From the NCBI RefSeq assembly GCF_018873765.1, contig NW_025317415.1:62001-126000 (forward strand): a stretch of DNA of 64,000 nt, given 5' to 3'. This DNA is from Telopea speciosissima (lineage: Eukaryota; Streptophyta; Magnoliopsida; Proteales; Proteaceae). Each line of letters opens with the position of its first letter. Within the stretch, counting starts at the first letter, position 1. The notes beneath the pieces are model-generated. The model saw only the letters and a list, made by a program, of their open reading frames with translations, was not told the DNA's origin and did no database searches. This document shows positions 34,197 to 46,304 of this stretch, in pieces. Position numbers and translations under genes: made by a program.

Positions 34197-37100
34197 TCAA
34201 GCTGGAGCATATATGTTAATCATGCCCAACTTGTTACAAATATAATCTACTCTCACACTCCCCAAAGACTTCGTAAACAAATCAGCAAGTTGCCCCCCGG
34301 TTCGAACATAACGAGGAGAAATAATCCCTTGTTGCAGCTTTTCACAAACAAAATGACAGTCAATCTCAACGTGTTTTGTTCTCTCATGAAACATAGGATT
34401 AGTAGAAATATGAATGGCAGCCTGATTATCACACCATAATAACATAGGAGAATCATCACCAATCCCAAGCTCTGTCATCAGCTCACAAGTGCCATGTGCC
34501 ATAGCACGATACTCCGACTCTGCACTAGACCGAGCTACAACGGTTTGTTTCTTGCTCTTCCATGAAACAAGATTTCCTCCAACAAACACATAATAACCTG
34601 AAGTAGATCTTCGATCAACTGGAGACCCTGCTCAGTCAGCATCAGTAAAACCTTCAATCCTCCCATGACCATGATCAGTATATAGAAGACCACGCCCTGG
34701 AGCTTTCTTGATATAGTGCAAAGCCCTTATAACTACATCCCACTAAGACGTCCGATGAGAGGACATAAACTGACTCAGTACACTGACAGGAAAGGAGATG
34801 TCAGGTCTAGTCACAGTCAAATAGTTGAGTTTCCCTACAAGCCTCCGATACTTCTCTGGATCATCAAGTATATCACCATCATCTACCATCAGTTTCAAAT
34901 TAGGATCCATAGGAGTATCCAAAGGTTTAGATCCCAGTAACCCTGCCTTTTAAAGCAAGTCAAGAACATACTTCTGCTGTGAGAGCGAAATCCCTTTCCG
35001 TGATTGAGCTACCTCAATACCCAAGAAATATTTCAAACGTCCCAGGTCCTTAGTCTGAAATTGCTGTCCCAAATGTGTCTTCAAGCTCTAAATACCTGAA
35101 GAATCATCTCCTGTGATAACAATGTCATCTATATAAACTACCAAAAATATCCTCCTTGCATCAGAATGTTGGAAAACACCGAATGATCACTCTCAGATCG
35201 AGTCAGTCCAAACTCCAACACAACATTTGTATTTGGCCAAACCACACCCTTGGCGACTGTTTTAGCCCTTACAATGATTTCTTCAGCCTACACACCTTGC
35301 TAGACTCCCCTTGAGCAACAACACTAGGAGGTTGCTCCATATACACCTCCTCATGGAGATCACTATGCAAGAAAGCATTCTTGACGTCCAACTGAAACAG
35401 AGGATAATGGTGTGTAGCAGCCATAGAAATGAAAATGCGAACAGAAGCAAGTTTCACAATAGGAGAAAAGGTATCCAGGTAGTCGATACCATAAACCTGG
35501 GCATATCCCTTAGCAACAAGATGGGCCTTCAACCGAGCCACGGAACCATCAAGATTAACTTTCACCACAAATATCCGCCGACAGAGAATGACAGACTTAC
35601 CAGAGGGAAAAGAAACAAGGTCCCATGTCTGATTGTGTCCTTTAGCGCAGATAATTCCTCAGTCATAGCAGCCCTCCACCCTGGGTCAGGCAAGGCTTCT
35701 GCAATAGACTTAGGAATAGGATGACGTTTAAGAGTAGACAAACAAGCAACAAAAGTAGAGGACAAACCAGTATAGGACAGAAAGTTAGAGATAGGATGTT
35801 GGGTACAACTCCGAACACCCTTACGAAGAGCAATAGGAACATCTAAATTAGAAATAACAGGAATGGGAGGTGAAGAGCAAGTAACTATTGGAGGATCCAG
35901 ATCTGGAGGCGAAGAAGACGAGGTAGAGGTAGCTAACAGGGTGCTATATTTGTCATAAGCTGGAATGCAAGGTGTCGGCTCGTCGGATGAGTGACGGTGG
36001 AACATAACAGATGGCTTAGTAGGAAGTAGCACTGCTGGCAAAGGATCCTATAAAGGAGAAGAATACTCGACAACATAGACGGGCAGATCATCGTCCAAAT
36101 CTGAAGAAGGCAGCGAAGACTCAACAAACGGAGTGGATTCAAAGAATTTGACATCAGCTGTAACAAAGTATTTCTTTAAATCAAAAGAATAGCAACGATA
36201 ACCCTTTTGAGTTTTAGAATACCCCACAAAAAGACTTTAAGAGCCCTAGGATCCAACTTAGGGCAACTAGGATGATGATCCCTAATAAAACAAACACTCC
36301 CGAATACATAAGGGGGCAAAGCAAACAAAGGTTGAGAAGGAAACAACCAAGAATATGGAATACGCCCACACAAAACTGAAGATGACAGAAGGTTAATAAG
36401 ATAACATGCAGTCAAAACTGCATCAACCCAAAAAATTTTAGCTACTTTCATCTCAAATAAAAGAGATCGAGTGACTTCCATTAAATGTCTGTTTTTCCTC
36501 TCGGGCCCTCGGCCACGCCATTTTGTTGAGGTGTATCCGTACAAGAATACTGATGAATGATGCCATGCTAAACCATAAATGTAGTAAAAGGAGCAGAAAA
36601 GTATTCTTTAGCATTATCACTACGAAGAACTTTTAATGAAGTATTAAACTGATTCTGAATTTCAAGAACAAAAGCACAAAAAATGTAGAATAACTCAAAA
36701 CAATTCTTCATTAAATAAATCCAGGTAACTCTGAAATAATCATAAACAAATGTAACAAAGTAACGAAAGCCCAACTGAGAAACAATCGGACAAGAGCCCC
36801 ATACATCATAATGAACTAAAGAAAAAATGTGGGCAGTCCTGTTATTGACTCTAGGGGGATAACTTACACAGTGAAGTTTCCCAAACTGACACGACTCACA
36901 ATTAAGACTAGACAAAGATTTAAAACGACTATCTAAAATTTTCAAACTCTCTAAGGAAGGATGACCCAAACGACAATGAATTTGATGAGGAAGCGCCACA
37001 CTCGAACATGCCACCGCTGATGTGTCTTCAAGTAGATATAGCCTCGCAGATTCACGGCCTCTACCAATCGTCTTCTTCGGCTTGAGATCCTGAAATACAC

Positions 37101-37439
37101 AATAGCCAGGGAAAAAAGTGACAAAATAATTATGAGCTTTAGTGAATTTGTGAACAGACAACAAATTAAATGGAAACTTAGGCAAATAAGAAATAGAGGA
37201 TAATGACAAAGACGAGGTAGCATGCACAGTGCTTGTACCCCAAACCTAAGCTAAAGACCCATCAGCTAACACAACATTTGAAGAAGACTCACGAAATGAA
37301 GAAAAAATACCTGAAAACCAGTCATATGATCCGAACCACCTGAATCAATGATCCAAGGACGAAAAGTGGATCAAAGGCATGCAATAGCATTACCTGTCTG
37401 AATAAGAGTAGAAGCGGAGAACTGAGATGACTGGGAACA
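34197..37439 (-). pseudogene. Copia-2 pol, many stops and frameshifts
   Basis: Pieces in order from the right. Protease WIIDSGGSDHMTG lies near 37360-37320. Pre-integrase and integrase follow at 37227-36568 (HCRLGHPSLES, CESCQFGKLH, VHYDVWGSCP). The integrase end is at 36544-36176 (ERKNRHLMEVTRSLLFEM). A linker and the RT start are at 36041-35562. RT continues at 35568-35269 (RLKAHLVAKGYAQVYGIDYLDTF split by context) and then YIDDIVITGDD near 35110-35140. RNase H is at 34589-34197 (ARSSAESEYRAMAHG, CDNQAAIHISTNP). The family matches copia-6 closely. It is not translatable as one protein. Confidence 0.88.
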
Positions 37440-38675
37440 CTAAAACTGGTTAAAGCGCTCGTAATCTTCATCAGACATCGTCACAGTCTTACCCTCAGGC
37501 TTGGAGGGAGAAGGAACACCCGAATCACTACTAGCCGAGTTGGCAAATTGAGGTGGTTTACCATGTAGTTTCCAGCAAAAGCGTTGGATATGGCCAGGCT
37601 TACCACAGTGATGACAAGTCCTCACCTATCCTGAAGTCTTTAATACCAAGTTGAGTTTCAGATTAGGGAAACAATGGAGAAGGAAGGAAGATGTTAGAGA
37701 AGAAGGAGACAAGAGAGGGAAGAAGAGAGAGTTACGGTTGAAAGTTATGTGTTAGAGAAACTTCTCCAACTCACCTATATTGCTCCAATAGAATTACTAA
37801 AAGTATTACAATCACCTCCCTAGGGAGGTAAAAGGTAAAAAGACATAAAAAGTTAAAAATACATAATAAGGGAACTAGTTAGAAGTCTAGTTCTTGAACT
37901 ACCCCTGATACATATTTACTATCAACTCTAACAAGAAGTGGGAGCTTTACTAGTGCCAGTCCCACGACCACAACCACCACCAGCACCACCACTATTTCCT
38001 GTCCCACCATTAGAGCCACGGTTTTGTGGAATAGAAGCAAGAGCAGAATTTTCAGCATTGGTGGGTTCTTGGCTACTTTCACTGGAAGCAAAAACTTGAG
38101 AAAAAGTTTCCGAAATAGTGGTGACCTTATCTCCACCAAGAATTTGAGACCTCACCGACTCAAATTCCTTATGAAGTCCACCCAAAAATACCATAACAGC
38201 AAGCTGTTCTCGCTGGTTTTGCATCGCTTTCACATCCGATGAAATAGGAAGGACAGAATTCAGCTCCTCATACAAACTTTTGAAGTCAGCAAAATATTGA
38301 GTAACATCGAGATTCTTTTGATCCACTTTATAGAAAGCCTGGGAAAGATCATATATACATGACAGGTTGTCCTGTTCAAAGTACAAGATATTCAAATATT
38401 CTCATAATTCCTTAACTGTTAGTATGAGTCACCAAGTCTGCAATCTGATTTTCCATTGAATTCAGCATCTTGCTCAAAATCCGTGCATCGATAGTGTCCC
38501 ATGATGTATCATCAACAGGTTTCGATTTTGTTAAATCATTCTGTTGATCATAGCCAATCAAAGCCAATCGAACCACCTTCTTCCATTGCTGGAAATTTGA
38601 TATTCCCTCTAATTTTTTATCAGTAATACGATGAGAAGACGAAAGCTCAGTCACCGTAGTCTTGGTCTCAACCAT
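37440..38675 (-). pseudogene. Copia-2 gag, split by an LTR-like insert
   Basis: The N-terminal part (38675-38412) reads MVETKTTVTELSSSHRITDK then NFQQWKKVVRLALIGY and ends at a stop. The next part (38395-37934) has SDVKAMQNQREQLAVMVFLG and a Gly-rich tail. After the insert at 37649-37933, the zinc-knuckle part (37625-37440) gives CHHCGKPGHIQRFCWKLHGK. The layout is normal for copia gag; the stops and insertion make it inactive. Confidence 0.87.
37649..37933 (-). repeat. LTR-like insert inside copia-2 gag
   Basis: On the minus strand it starts TGTTAGAGTTGATAG and ends near CTGAAACTCAACT, followed by TGGTATTAAAG, a possible mutated PBS. It includes a CCTCCCTAGGGAGGT palindrome. A similar sequence in plus orientation lies at 48975. 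It separates two gag pieces that are adjacent in related elements. An exact target duplication is not visible. Confidence 0.55.
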
Positions 38676-39108
38676 TCTTACTAATTCAGATAATCTTCAA
38701 ATCGCAGAGACAGCCAAAGAACAATCCACCAAATAATCCCAATTAAAACAAAATCGAGAATCACCCCTAAAGTATAACACAACTCAAAGCACAAAATCAC
38801 GATAAAAAAATAATCGTGAATATTCCCAATATCGCTGACTTCAAACAATTACTCCATTAACCCTCACTTCCCACAACAGCAAATCAAAATCATCCAAAAA
38901 AAAAAAAAAAGACCTAGTTCTTCATATAATCACGAACTAGTCTCTAAACAAAGACCAAAGACAGCATAGGGTGCTGCACCCCTTCAAACGAAAGACTGAA
39001 TAGTCTACAACTTGATTGGTTTGTAGAAGACACCTTCAGCCACTGTAAAACCTCGATCAAAAGAGAACAATGGATCTCTGGAAGAGTGAACCAGTCCCTA
39101 TCGATCCT

Positions 39109-39120
39109 GCTCTGATACCA
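39109..39120 (-). other. Copia-2 primer-binding site
   Basis: GCTCTGATACCA abuts the right LTR and is complementary to the tRNA-Met type PBS. Confidence 0.9.
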
Positions 39121-39355
39121 TGTAATAAAATTAAAGAGAAAGAAGGAGAAAGAGAGGAGAAGAGAGGAGGAGAAGAAGTGCTGCAACAAGTTGGGAGTCA
39201 CAGTCGTATTACAGACTGCCCCACAAAATTCAATATTAATAAGTTTAACAATAGGGTAAAAAGCAAAAGACCAAAACACCCCTAAGAGGGAAATCGTGAA
39301 TTAGCTCTAACGCTAATTCACGACTTCCTCCCCCTTTCATCAACAACTTCTAACA
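39121..39355 (-). repeat. Copia-2 5' LTR
   Basis: 235 bp with the same ends as 33965-34189. It contains an extra GAGAGGAGGA-like segment and scattered substitutions. Bases 39356-39360 (ACACT) are the second target copy. Confidence 0.9.
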
Positions 39356-39874
39356 ACACTTATTTTAGACTTCAGCGCATTGTTTCTCCTAATTCCAAGC
39401 CTGACCCTAGCCTCAAGGAGAATTCCGTATTCACCACTAGTAGAGGTCGTGGTAGAGGCCCTGGTTCAGGTGGAGGACCTGGTTCTGGCGGCCATGTTTC
39501 TGGTGGACAGCATGTTGATACCGCTGCCCGGCAGTGTTCTTATTGTGGGAAGTCAAATCATACTATTGAGGCTTGTTGGTTGAAGCATGGGAAACCAGAG
39601 TGGGCTCAGCACTTGGCCAATTATGCAACTCCTGACGATGGTAACGATGTGGGTGCATCTAGTGACACTAAATCTAGTTCAGTCATGGGAGATACTTCTA
39701 CCAACCTCCGTGATGAGGTTCATCAGCTGATGCACCGTATAAAGCGTCTAGAGTCATCTAGTTCCACTTCAGGGCATCTACCTCCACTGCCACGTTGGCT
39801 CATACAAGTACTCCTGCTTTCTTTTCCACCACTTCCACTCCCTGGATTATTGATTCGGGGGCTTCCGCTCACAT
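39356..39874 (+). pseudogene. Copia-3 gag (zinc knuckle) to protease start, second part
   Basis: Continues the frame broken at 33964: YFRLQRIVSP-like residues, a Gly/Arg-rich segment, the CCHC knuckle CSYCGKSNHTIEACWLKHGK (about 39536-39595), a Ser/Thr-rich linker and PWIIDSGASAH at about 39840-39874. A frame change separates the knuckle and protease parts. The sequence is then replaced by a large LTR. The rest of protease and all of integrase are missing. Confidence 0.85.
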
Positions 39875-42425
39875 TGTGAAACCCGGTCAAATTTCCGAAT
39901 AAATTTGAACTTTTGGAACCTGTGTGATTTCAGGTTCTGGTTCAATATTTGGCCATGCTAGCCTCTAAGTTGTGGGTTGTCTTGATTAAGAAATTCTGAC
40001 CTATCTCATGACTCGTCTTTAATGGCATTCCGATCAGCCAACTACCGTGGCCTTAAATGAGTCTGAGGTGTCTAACGGAAGACAACACATAAGCTTGGCA
40101 TGCTGGATTGATGGCTATGCAGAGCCTTTCCTTAAATTAAAACATTGTAAGTATTATTTTAAATGAATTTATAGATATTGTGTGTACGACCAAATAGAAA
40201 TTCAGGGGTATTTTAGTAAAATTGATCATGTGGGACCCACTTTCCCAGTAGGCAATGCTGTCCCCGATAGTTACCCGTACTCGGATGACCTTTAATGTCG
40301 CCCGGCATCGAATTATGGATAGAATAGTGTATTAAATACAAATTTCAGATATATAAACTGTTATAGAAATTGATTTAAATCTAATTTCAGTCAAAAACGG
40401 CTGAAATGCCCTTTAGTGCTTAAATGCCATTACCATATATATATATAACCTTCTCTTTACTATTACAATCAAAACAAACTAAAGGGGCTGAGAGAAACGA
40501 ATTCTCTCTTGGAAGAACCAGAAAGCAAGAAGGAAAAATAGAGAAGAAAGGAAAAGAAGAAGAAGAACCCTACAACCTACCTTCTACTTCTGAAATTGAA
40601 CTTAGAGACTCCATTAGAAGGCTGCTGTACCTTGTTTCCTACTCCTATATTAAGGTAAGCCTTGAATACTTGCTGTCTCCCTCTTTATTTCACTTCTTTT
40701 CCATCTCTAGTTCATCTATTAGGAAATTCTACCATTAAAGCTTGAAGACCAAGCTTGGGATTTAGAGATTGAGCATGTTTGGACTAATTGGAAACAATTT
40801 CTGTCCCTATGAGACCTGAAATTCAGTAATTCATCAAGTCTGCAGGCTATATTGCTGTTTTTAATAGTATTTCATAAACCCTAATCTAGTTAATTAGGTT
40901 TAATTCTTGAAATTATCAAAATTAGGAAGTTTTTTATGAAATTGAACACCTATGTAGGTAGACCCACCTTAACATGGTGTTAAAACACCAAGATTTACCC
41001 TTGCATGTCAGGATCTGCCCAAAAATAGGAAAAACCCCAAATTCGGACACACTCCCGGATGGAGTTGCAAGCCCAGAGGAGGTCGACCTGCTCCTTTGAA
41101 GTTTGCATCCGGCTGGTCATTTTTTAAGCCCTTGATGCCCTGTTATGTTGGGGTTTGCCCTGACACTTTATGGACCTAATAAACACTGTTTTGTCATGAT
41201 ATTTAGGTCTGTTTCTCTGCTGTCTTTGTGTGCTTTGCTGATCTATTGGAGAACTCCTTAGTTGAACTAGACTCCAATATAGGTAAGGGGATTCGACCTT
41301 AATTTCCTGCGTATTTATCACATTAATTTCAACTTTATGCTGAATGCCATGCTCATGCATCATTACCTCTATACTTGGAGCATATAGTTTTCTAGCTTTT
41401 ATTTAATGCATTAGACTGCATGTGAAATAGGTTACACAATGACATACTGCATTGCATTTGCGTTGATTATTTATATGATGTGAATTTATGATGATGGAAT
41501 TCGGTAATTTATAACTCAGATCATGCTTGCCTCATCATGTTTAGACTGCACTGGGCTAGGTTGATATTCATTACCCAGTACTACGCCCCCTTACCAATAG
41601 GGGGAAAGGTGTTGGACAACCCGTGGCAGAGACCGATGTGTTAGTTCCGGAATGCCATCTTCTGTCCCATGTTAGCGGGTCCCTAATTCCGTTATGGGAA
41701 TAAACAGGCAGGGTTGGTAATTTGGGGGTCTGTCGGGGTCCGATGTGTTAGTTCCGGAACTAGCGGGTCCTCACCGTGGTAGAATGGTTTCGCTTGGGTG
41801 ACCGAAGGGTTAGTTCCGGGACCGAGGTTAGCATCTACCACTAGTAGTAGTACTTATACCTCATAAGACTTAGTAACTGTGCTAGGAGCATACTAGTTAG
41901 GACATGCATCATGATTTACTGTGTATGTATGCTTCCCCTCCCCCTTACTGGGCTCAGTTGAGAGCTCACCCCTGTAGATATCCTTATTTTTCATGTGATT
42001 TAGTTACTTTTCATGATGGATTTGCGGCGCTGGAGTTTGAAGTGCACGATACTTCGTGCGCACGTGATGATTGCTCAATCTCTTGATCTTGGCCTGACAG
42101 TCCAAGCTACCTCCCCACTCTTTTATGCTTTATAAACACTTTGTATAGATATAATATAGTTCGTGTATAGTTTTACCATGTAGTACCTTTGCGAACTGTA
42201 TAGTAGTATCACAAGCTTTATTCTTTATATAAATGAAATATCACATAGATTCCTCTTACTACTGATGTTACCTTTATTATTTAATTGTTTACGCTGCCTC
42301 TGATTACTGTATTTGTGAGATAATGATTGTAAATAGGGTACTGCACTTGCGATCCTTGGGGGATTGGTTGGATGTCAGAGACATCCAGTCTCTCTTGGCC
42401 CTTAAGCACCAGGCCGGAGTGTGAC
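39875..42425 (+). repeat. Large LTR (copy 2), probable solo LTR
   Basis: Starts TGTGAAACCCGG and ends GGCCGGAGTGTGAC, about 2.55 kb, collinear with the copies at 4344 and 55448. No PBS follows. The terminal A is missing and the palindromic element begins at once, so the right end has been altered and no target duplication can be scored. It lies in the protease region of copia-3. Confidence 0.75.
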
Positions 42426-42774
42426 CATGGTACTAAATCTCGTTTCGTTTCGGTGTTTCGGTCTGACCGAAATTTCCGAGATACCGAAATTTCGTCGAAA
42501 TCTCGGTCGAAATATGGTATTTTTCTGTGGGTGTAAAATGCCAAAAATGTCTGAGATTTCTGAAATTTTCGAAACGAGATGACCGAAATTACCGAGATTT
42601 CCGAAACGAGATGACCGAAATTTCCGAAACGATTTCGTCGAAATTTCATCGAAATTTTTGAAATATTCGAAATATTGCATTTTTTCATTTCGGACTTGCG
42701 TTTAGTTTCAGACAGGTCGAGATACTCGAAATATTCGATATCTCGATTGAAATTTCGCGAGTTTTAGTACTATG
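42426..42774. mobile_element. 349-bp palindromic element rich in CGAAATTTC motifs
   Basis: Ends are inverted repeats: CATGGTACTAAATCTCG on the left, and the reverse complement of the right end is CATAGTACTAAAACTCG (15 of 17 match). The interior is packed with variants of CCGAAATTTC, GAAACGAGATGACC and TCGAAATTTCATCG, themselves near-palindromic. No protein is credible; the open frames here follow the repeats. It resembles a foldback or MITE-like element. No target duplication is visible. Confidence 0.6.
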
Positions 42775-44430
42775 CTCCTGATGACTTGCATGTTGCCCAT
42801 CGCAAAGGTAAACATTCATGTACTCAAAAATCCTTGGTTGCATATCCCATTGATAAGTTTGTGTCACTCAGTCACCTTCCTTCTTGCTACCATAGTTTTG
42901 CTCACTCTTTATCTACTTATACTATCCTTCGTATCCACATTGAGGCCCTTGCTATTCTTGCTTGGAAGCAAGCCATTGATGTGGAAATGGATGCCTTGTT
43001 AACTCGTTATACATGGAAGTTGGTAGGTTTACCTCATGGTAAAGATTTGGTGAATGTAGGTGGGTGTATACTATTAAGTATCATTTGGATGGTTCTGTTG
43101 AGCGGCTTAAAGCTCGCCTGGTTGTTAAGGGCTATACCCAGACTTATGGTGTTGACTATTTTGAGACTCTCTCTGGTAGCTCGCTTGAACTCCGTTCGCC
43201 TTATTATTTCTCTGGTTGTGAATCTTGATTGGCCCTTATACTAGTTGGACATTAGGAATGCCTTCCTCTATGGTGACTTACTCGAAGAGGTCTATATGGA
43301 GCAACCTCCAGGGTATGTTGCTCAGGGGGAGAATGGTGGGCATGTGTGTAGGTTGCACAAGGCAATTTATGGGCTGAAATAGTCTCCTCGAGCATGGTTC
43401 GAGAAGTTTAGTTCTATTGTGACTGCTTATGGCTTTTCTCAGTATTTTTCAGAGCATTTAGTATTTGTCCGTCGCCAAGGAGAGAAGTTGGTAGTTCTTG
43501 TTGTCTATGTAGATGACATCATTGTCTCACGAAATGATGAGAGTAACATCAAAGAGGTGAAAGATTACTTGCAGCAGCATTTTCAGACCAAAGAATTAGG
43601 CCAGCTTCATTACTTTCTTGGAATTGAGGTTATTAGAAGTTAAAAAGGGGATCAGTCTATCTCAGAGGAATTATGTGTTAGATCTCTTGTTCCTATGGAT
43701 CCTAATAAAAAATTTGGGATTAATGACGGTGAAATACTTAAGGATGTTTACTCCTACAGAAGCTTAGTTGGGAAATTGTTATACTTGACTGTCACTAGGC
43801 TGGATATCTCTTATGCTGTTGGGATTCTTAGCCAGTTCATGCAATCTCCTTTTAAGTCTCATTGGGATGTTGCTGTTCGGGTTCTTCGGTATTTGCAGGG
43901 TGCTCCTAGGAAGGGGCTTATTTATCGTCCTAATGGACATATAGAGCTTGTCGCATACTCTAATGCAGATTGGGCAGGTTCGGCTAGTGATCGTTGGTCT
44001 ACCACAGGGTACTGTACATTTTTGGAGGTAATCTGGTTACATGGCGAAGCAAGAAATAGACCACAGTAGCCAGATCCAGTGCAGAAGCAGAGTATAGAGC
44101 TATGGCTCATACTACTACTGAGTTGATGTGGATCTGGTCACTTCTTCTTGAGATGGATTTTCCGGTTCCGACTCCTATGAAGATGTATTGTGACAACCAA
44201 GCCGCTATCTATATTACCAGCAACCCGGTCTTTCATGAGACAACCAAGTATATTGAGGTGGATTGTCACTTCGTTCACAGTGTTGTCTTGAAGAAATTGG
44301 TCGAGACACCTTTTGTTTCTTCATCTGATCAATTATCTGATGTATTCACCAAGTCTTTATTTGCTTCTAGTTTTCGTTCTTGTTGTAACAAGCTGAGCAT
44401 GGGTGATATATGCTCCAACTTGAGGGGGAG
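42775..44430 (+). pseudogene. Copia-3 reverse transcriptase and RNase H
   Basis: Begins between integrase and RT (CTQKSLVAYPIDKFVSLSHL), then RT pieces WKQAIDVEMDAL, NAFLYGDLLEEVYMEQPPGY and VVYVDDIIVSRND (active-site YVDD kept), then FLGIEV. RNase H follows at 43695-44503: VAYSNADWAGSASDRWSTTGY, CDNQAAIYITSNP, VDCHFVH. Stops and frame changes occur near 43243, 43381, 43640 and 44069. It ends with SLFAS...CSNL before the GAGGGGGAG polypurine tract (44422-44430). Confidence 0.87.
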
Positions 44431-44712
44431 TGTTAAAGTATTAGTTCTAGGAGCAGTTTGGTCTTTTCTCTTTATTTCAGTCTTATTAGTTGGTTTTCTG
44501 TAGTTTCGGTTTATATAGGGGCATTATTGTCCTAAACTTATTTTGTTGAAGTTATTTATATATTAGGGGGCAGACCTACGATATAACACATTGTTCTATC
44601 GCAGGTTCTCTCCCATCTTAGAGACTTGCGGCTCCTCTTCTTCTCTTCTTCTTTCTTTTTGTTCTCTATCCTGTAATTCTGGTTTAGTTATATTAAGTCT
44701 GATATTATAACA
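44431..44712 (+). repeat. Copia-3 3' LTR
   Basis: 282 bp, TGTTAAAGTATTAG...TATTATAACA, directly after a polypurine tract. No second LTR of this type is in the window. It abuts copia-4 integrase sequence on the right. Confidence 0.8.
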
Positions 44713-45756
44713 AGAGGGAACATGGCGAGCAAACATCAATGCTCTGGCTACTTCTAATAAGTGGCGGTTCTTCCTTTCAACCACACCATTTTGGGCTGGG
44801 GTATCGACACAACTAGTATGGTAAATAACGACATCATCAGCAAGGTATTTTTGAAAATGAGATTCCTTATACTCGGTTCCATTAGCACTTCTCAAAATTT
44901 TGAGAGTAGCCTGGAACTGAGTTTGGACCATTTTATGAAAATGCTGAAAACGTGAAAAAACCTGATTTTTTGTGTGCATAAGATATACCCATGTGTTTCT
45001 AGAGTGACAGTCAATAAAGGAAACAAACCAACGATGACCAGAAAGAGAAGTTTTACGACTAGGGCCCCAAACATTAGAATGCACCAAATGAAAAAAAGAA
45101 CTCCTTTTATTTGAAATAGAATAGGTTGAACGTGTCTGTTTGGCCAAAACACATGCCTCACAAAAGAAGTCATCCGTATTACAACCCTTAACTAAAGCAA
45201 GAAATAAATGAGATAAAGTGCCTAATGGAGGGTGACCTAATCTAGAGTGTCATTGGTAAAGTTCCGAAGAGAATAAGGAGTTCTAAAGGAGTGGAGGAGG
45301 TGTTATTGGTGGAGAAGGGCGACCATCATCAAGCAGGTACAATCCACCATGCAATTTACCACATCCAATTGTCTTCCCTGTCACCAGATCCTTAAAAACA
45401 CCATGTGAAGGAAAAAAGTTTTCTTTGCAATTGAGATCACGAGTAATACTACTAATGGAAATGAGGTTAGTAGTAAAATTTGGAATGTGCAAAATAGAAG
45501 ACAAAGTAAGAGAGGAAGTGCAGTTGATGACTCCTTTTCCAGAGATGGAGGAAAGGGAACATCAGCTACCTTGACCTTATCTTTCCCAGACGTGGGAGAA
45601 TGGCGATGGAAAAGGCTAGAGGAACCAGTTATGTGATCTGTAGCTCCAGAATCTATGATCCAAGGATGGAAAGCTACTAAAGCAAAATGACCACCAAATG
45701 AAATTCCTGACCTGGCAAAGTTTGAACTTGAAGGAGCCGAGGAATTAGCAGTAGCT
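44713..45756 (-). pseudogene. Copia-4 protease and integrase N-terminal half
   Basis: From the right: WIIDSGATDH protease motif near 45660, PNFTTNLISISSITRDLN (45504-45283), the pre-integrase HxRLGHPPLG-like segment near 45240 and the ACVLAKQTRS cysteine region. Integrase follows (45147-44720) with [53 protein letters not shown] and VARALMFARHVP, where it is cut. Frame breaks occur between the pieces. Confidence 0.85.
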
Positions 45757-45760
45757 TTAG

Positions 45761-45806
45761 CACACGTAGGAATGCTTGTAGATCACACGTAGGAATGCCT
45801 GCAGAT
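45761..45806. repeat. 23-bp tandem duplication in copia-4
   Basis: CACACGTAGGAATGCTTGTA plus GAT is repeated immediately with two changes (45761-45783, 45784-45806). It shifts the frame at the gag-protease boundary. Confidence 0.85.
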
Positions 45807-46304
45807 CATCCTGGGGGGATAGACTAATGTCAATAGCCGGGGCTGTGGTAACAGTCTCAGAGTGATTTGCCTTATTTTTTGTTTTCTTCTTGGCAGCATG
45901 TTTGGCTTCAAACTCCGCTGGTTTCCCAAGAAGCTTCCAACATTTCTCTTTGGGGTGGTAGGGCTTGTTACAGTGTTCACAAGTAACAATGCCCTTGATA
46001 GAATCACCAGAAGAGGAGTTCCCAGCAGTGACATGAATAGCCGTGGAAGCAATCTGGAGAGTTGATCTCTCTGTAGGTGTAGGATGTAACATAGCAGCCC
46101 TACGATTTTCTTCAGAGGAGACCAAGGCATAGGACTGTTCAAGTGTGGGAAAAGGAGAATGGCCCAACACTTGAACACGAATCTGGACATACTCCATATT
46201 CAACCTTGCCAAAAATCATAAACCCCGATCTTGTCGACATGTTTCTTATAGGCAGCAATGTCAATAGCTGTAGTAAGGTGGAAATCAAAAAAGTGGTCCA
46301 ATTG

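Larger units (their letters stand above)
33965..39355 (-). mobile_element. Copia-2: full-length degenerate Ty1/copia element, nested in copia-3
   Basis: Minus-strand element with LTRs of 225 bp (33965-34189) and 235 bp (39121-39355), a PBS and the gag-pol order. Target duplication ACACT lies at 33960-33964 and 39356-39360, inside the copia-3 gag frame. The LTRs differ by a ~10-bp indel and about a dozen substitutions, and the coding region has many stops, so it is older than copia-1. A further LTR-like insert splits its gag (37649-37933). Confidence 0.93.

Noticed and set aside
42281-42867. Several overlapping minus-strand frames (92-135 codons) rich in Ile/Ser/Arg/Phe
   Set aside because: They read through the palindromic CGAAATTTC repeats; the protein pattern is a by-product of the repeat.
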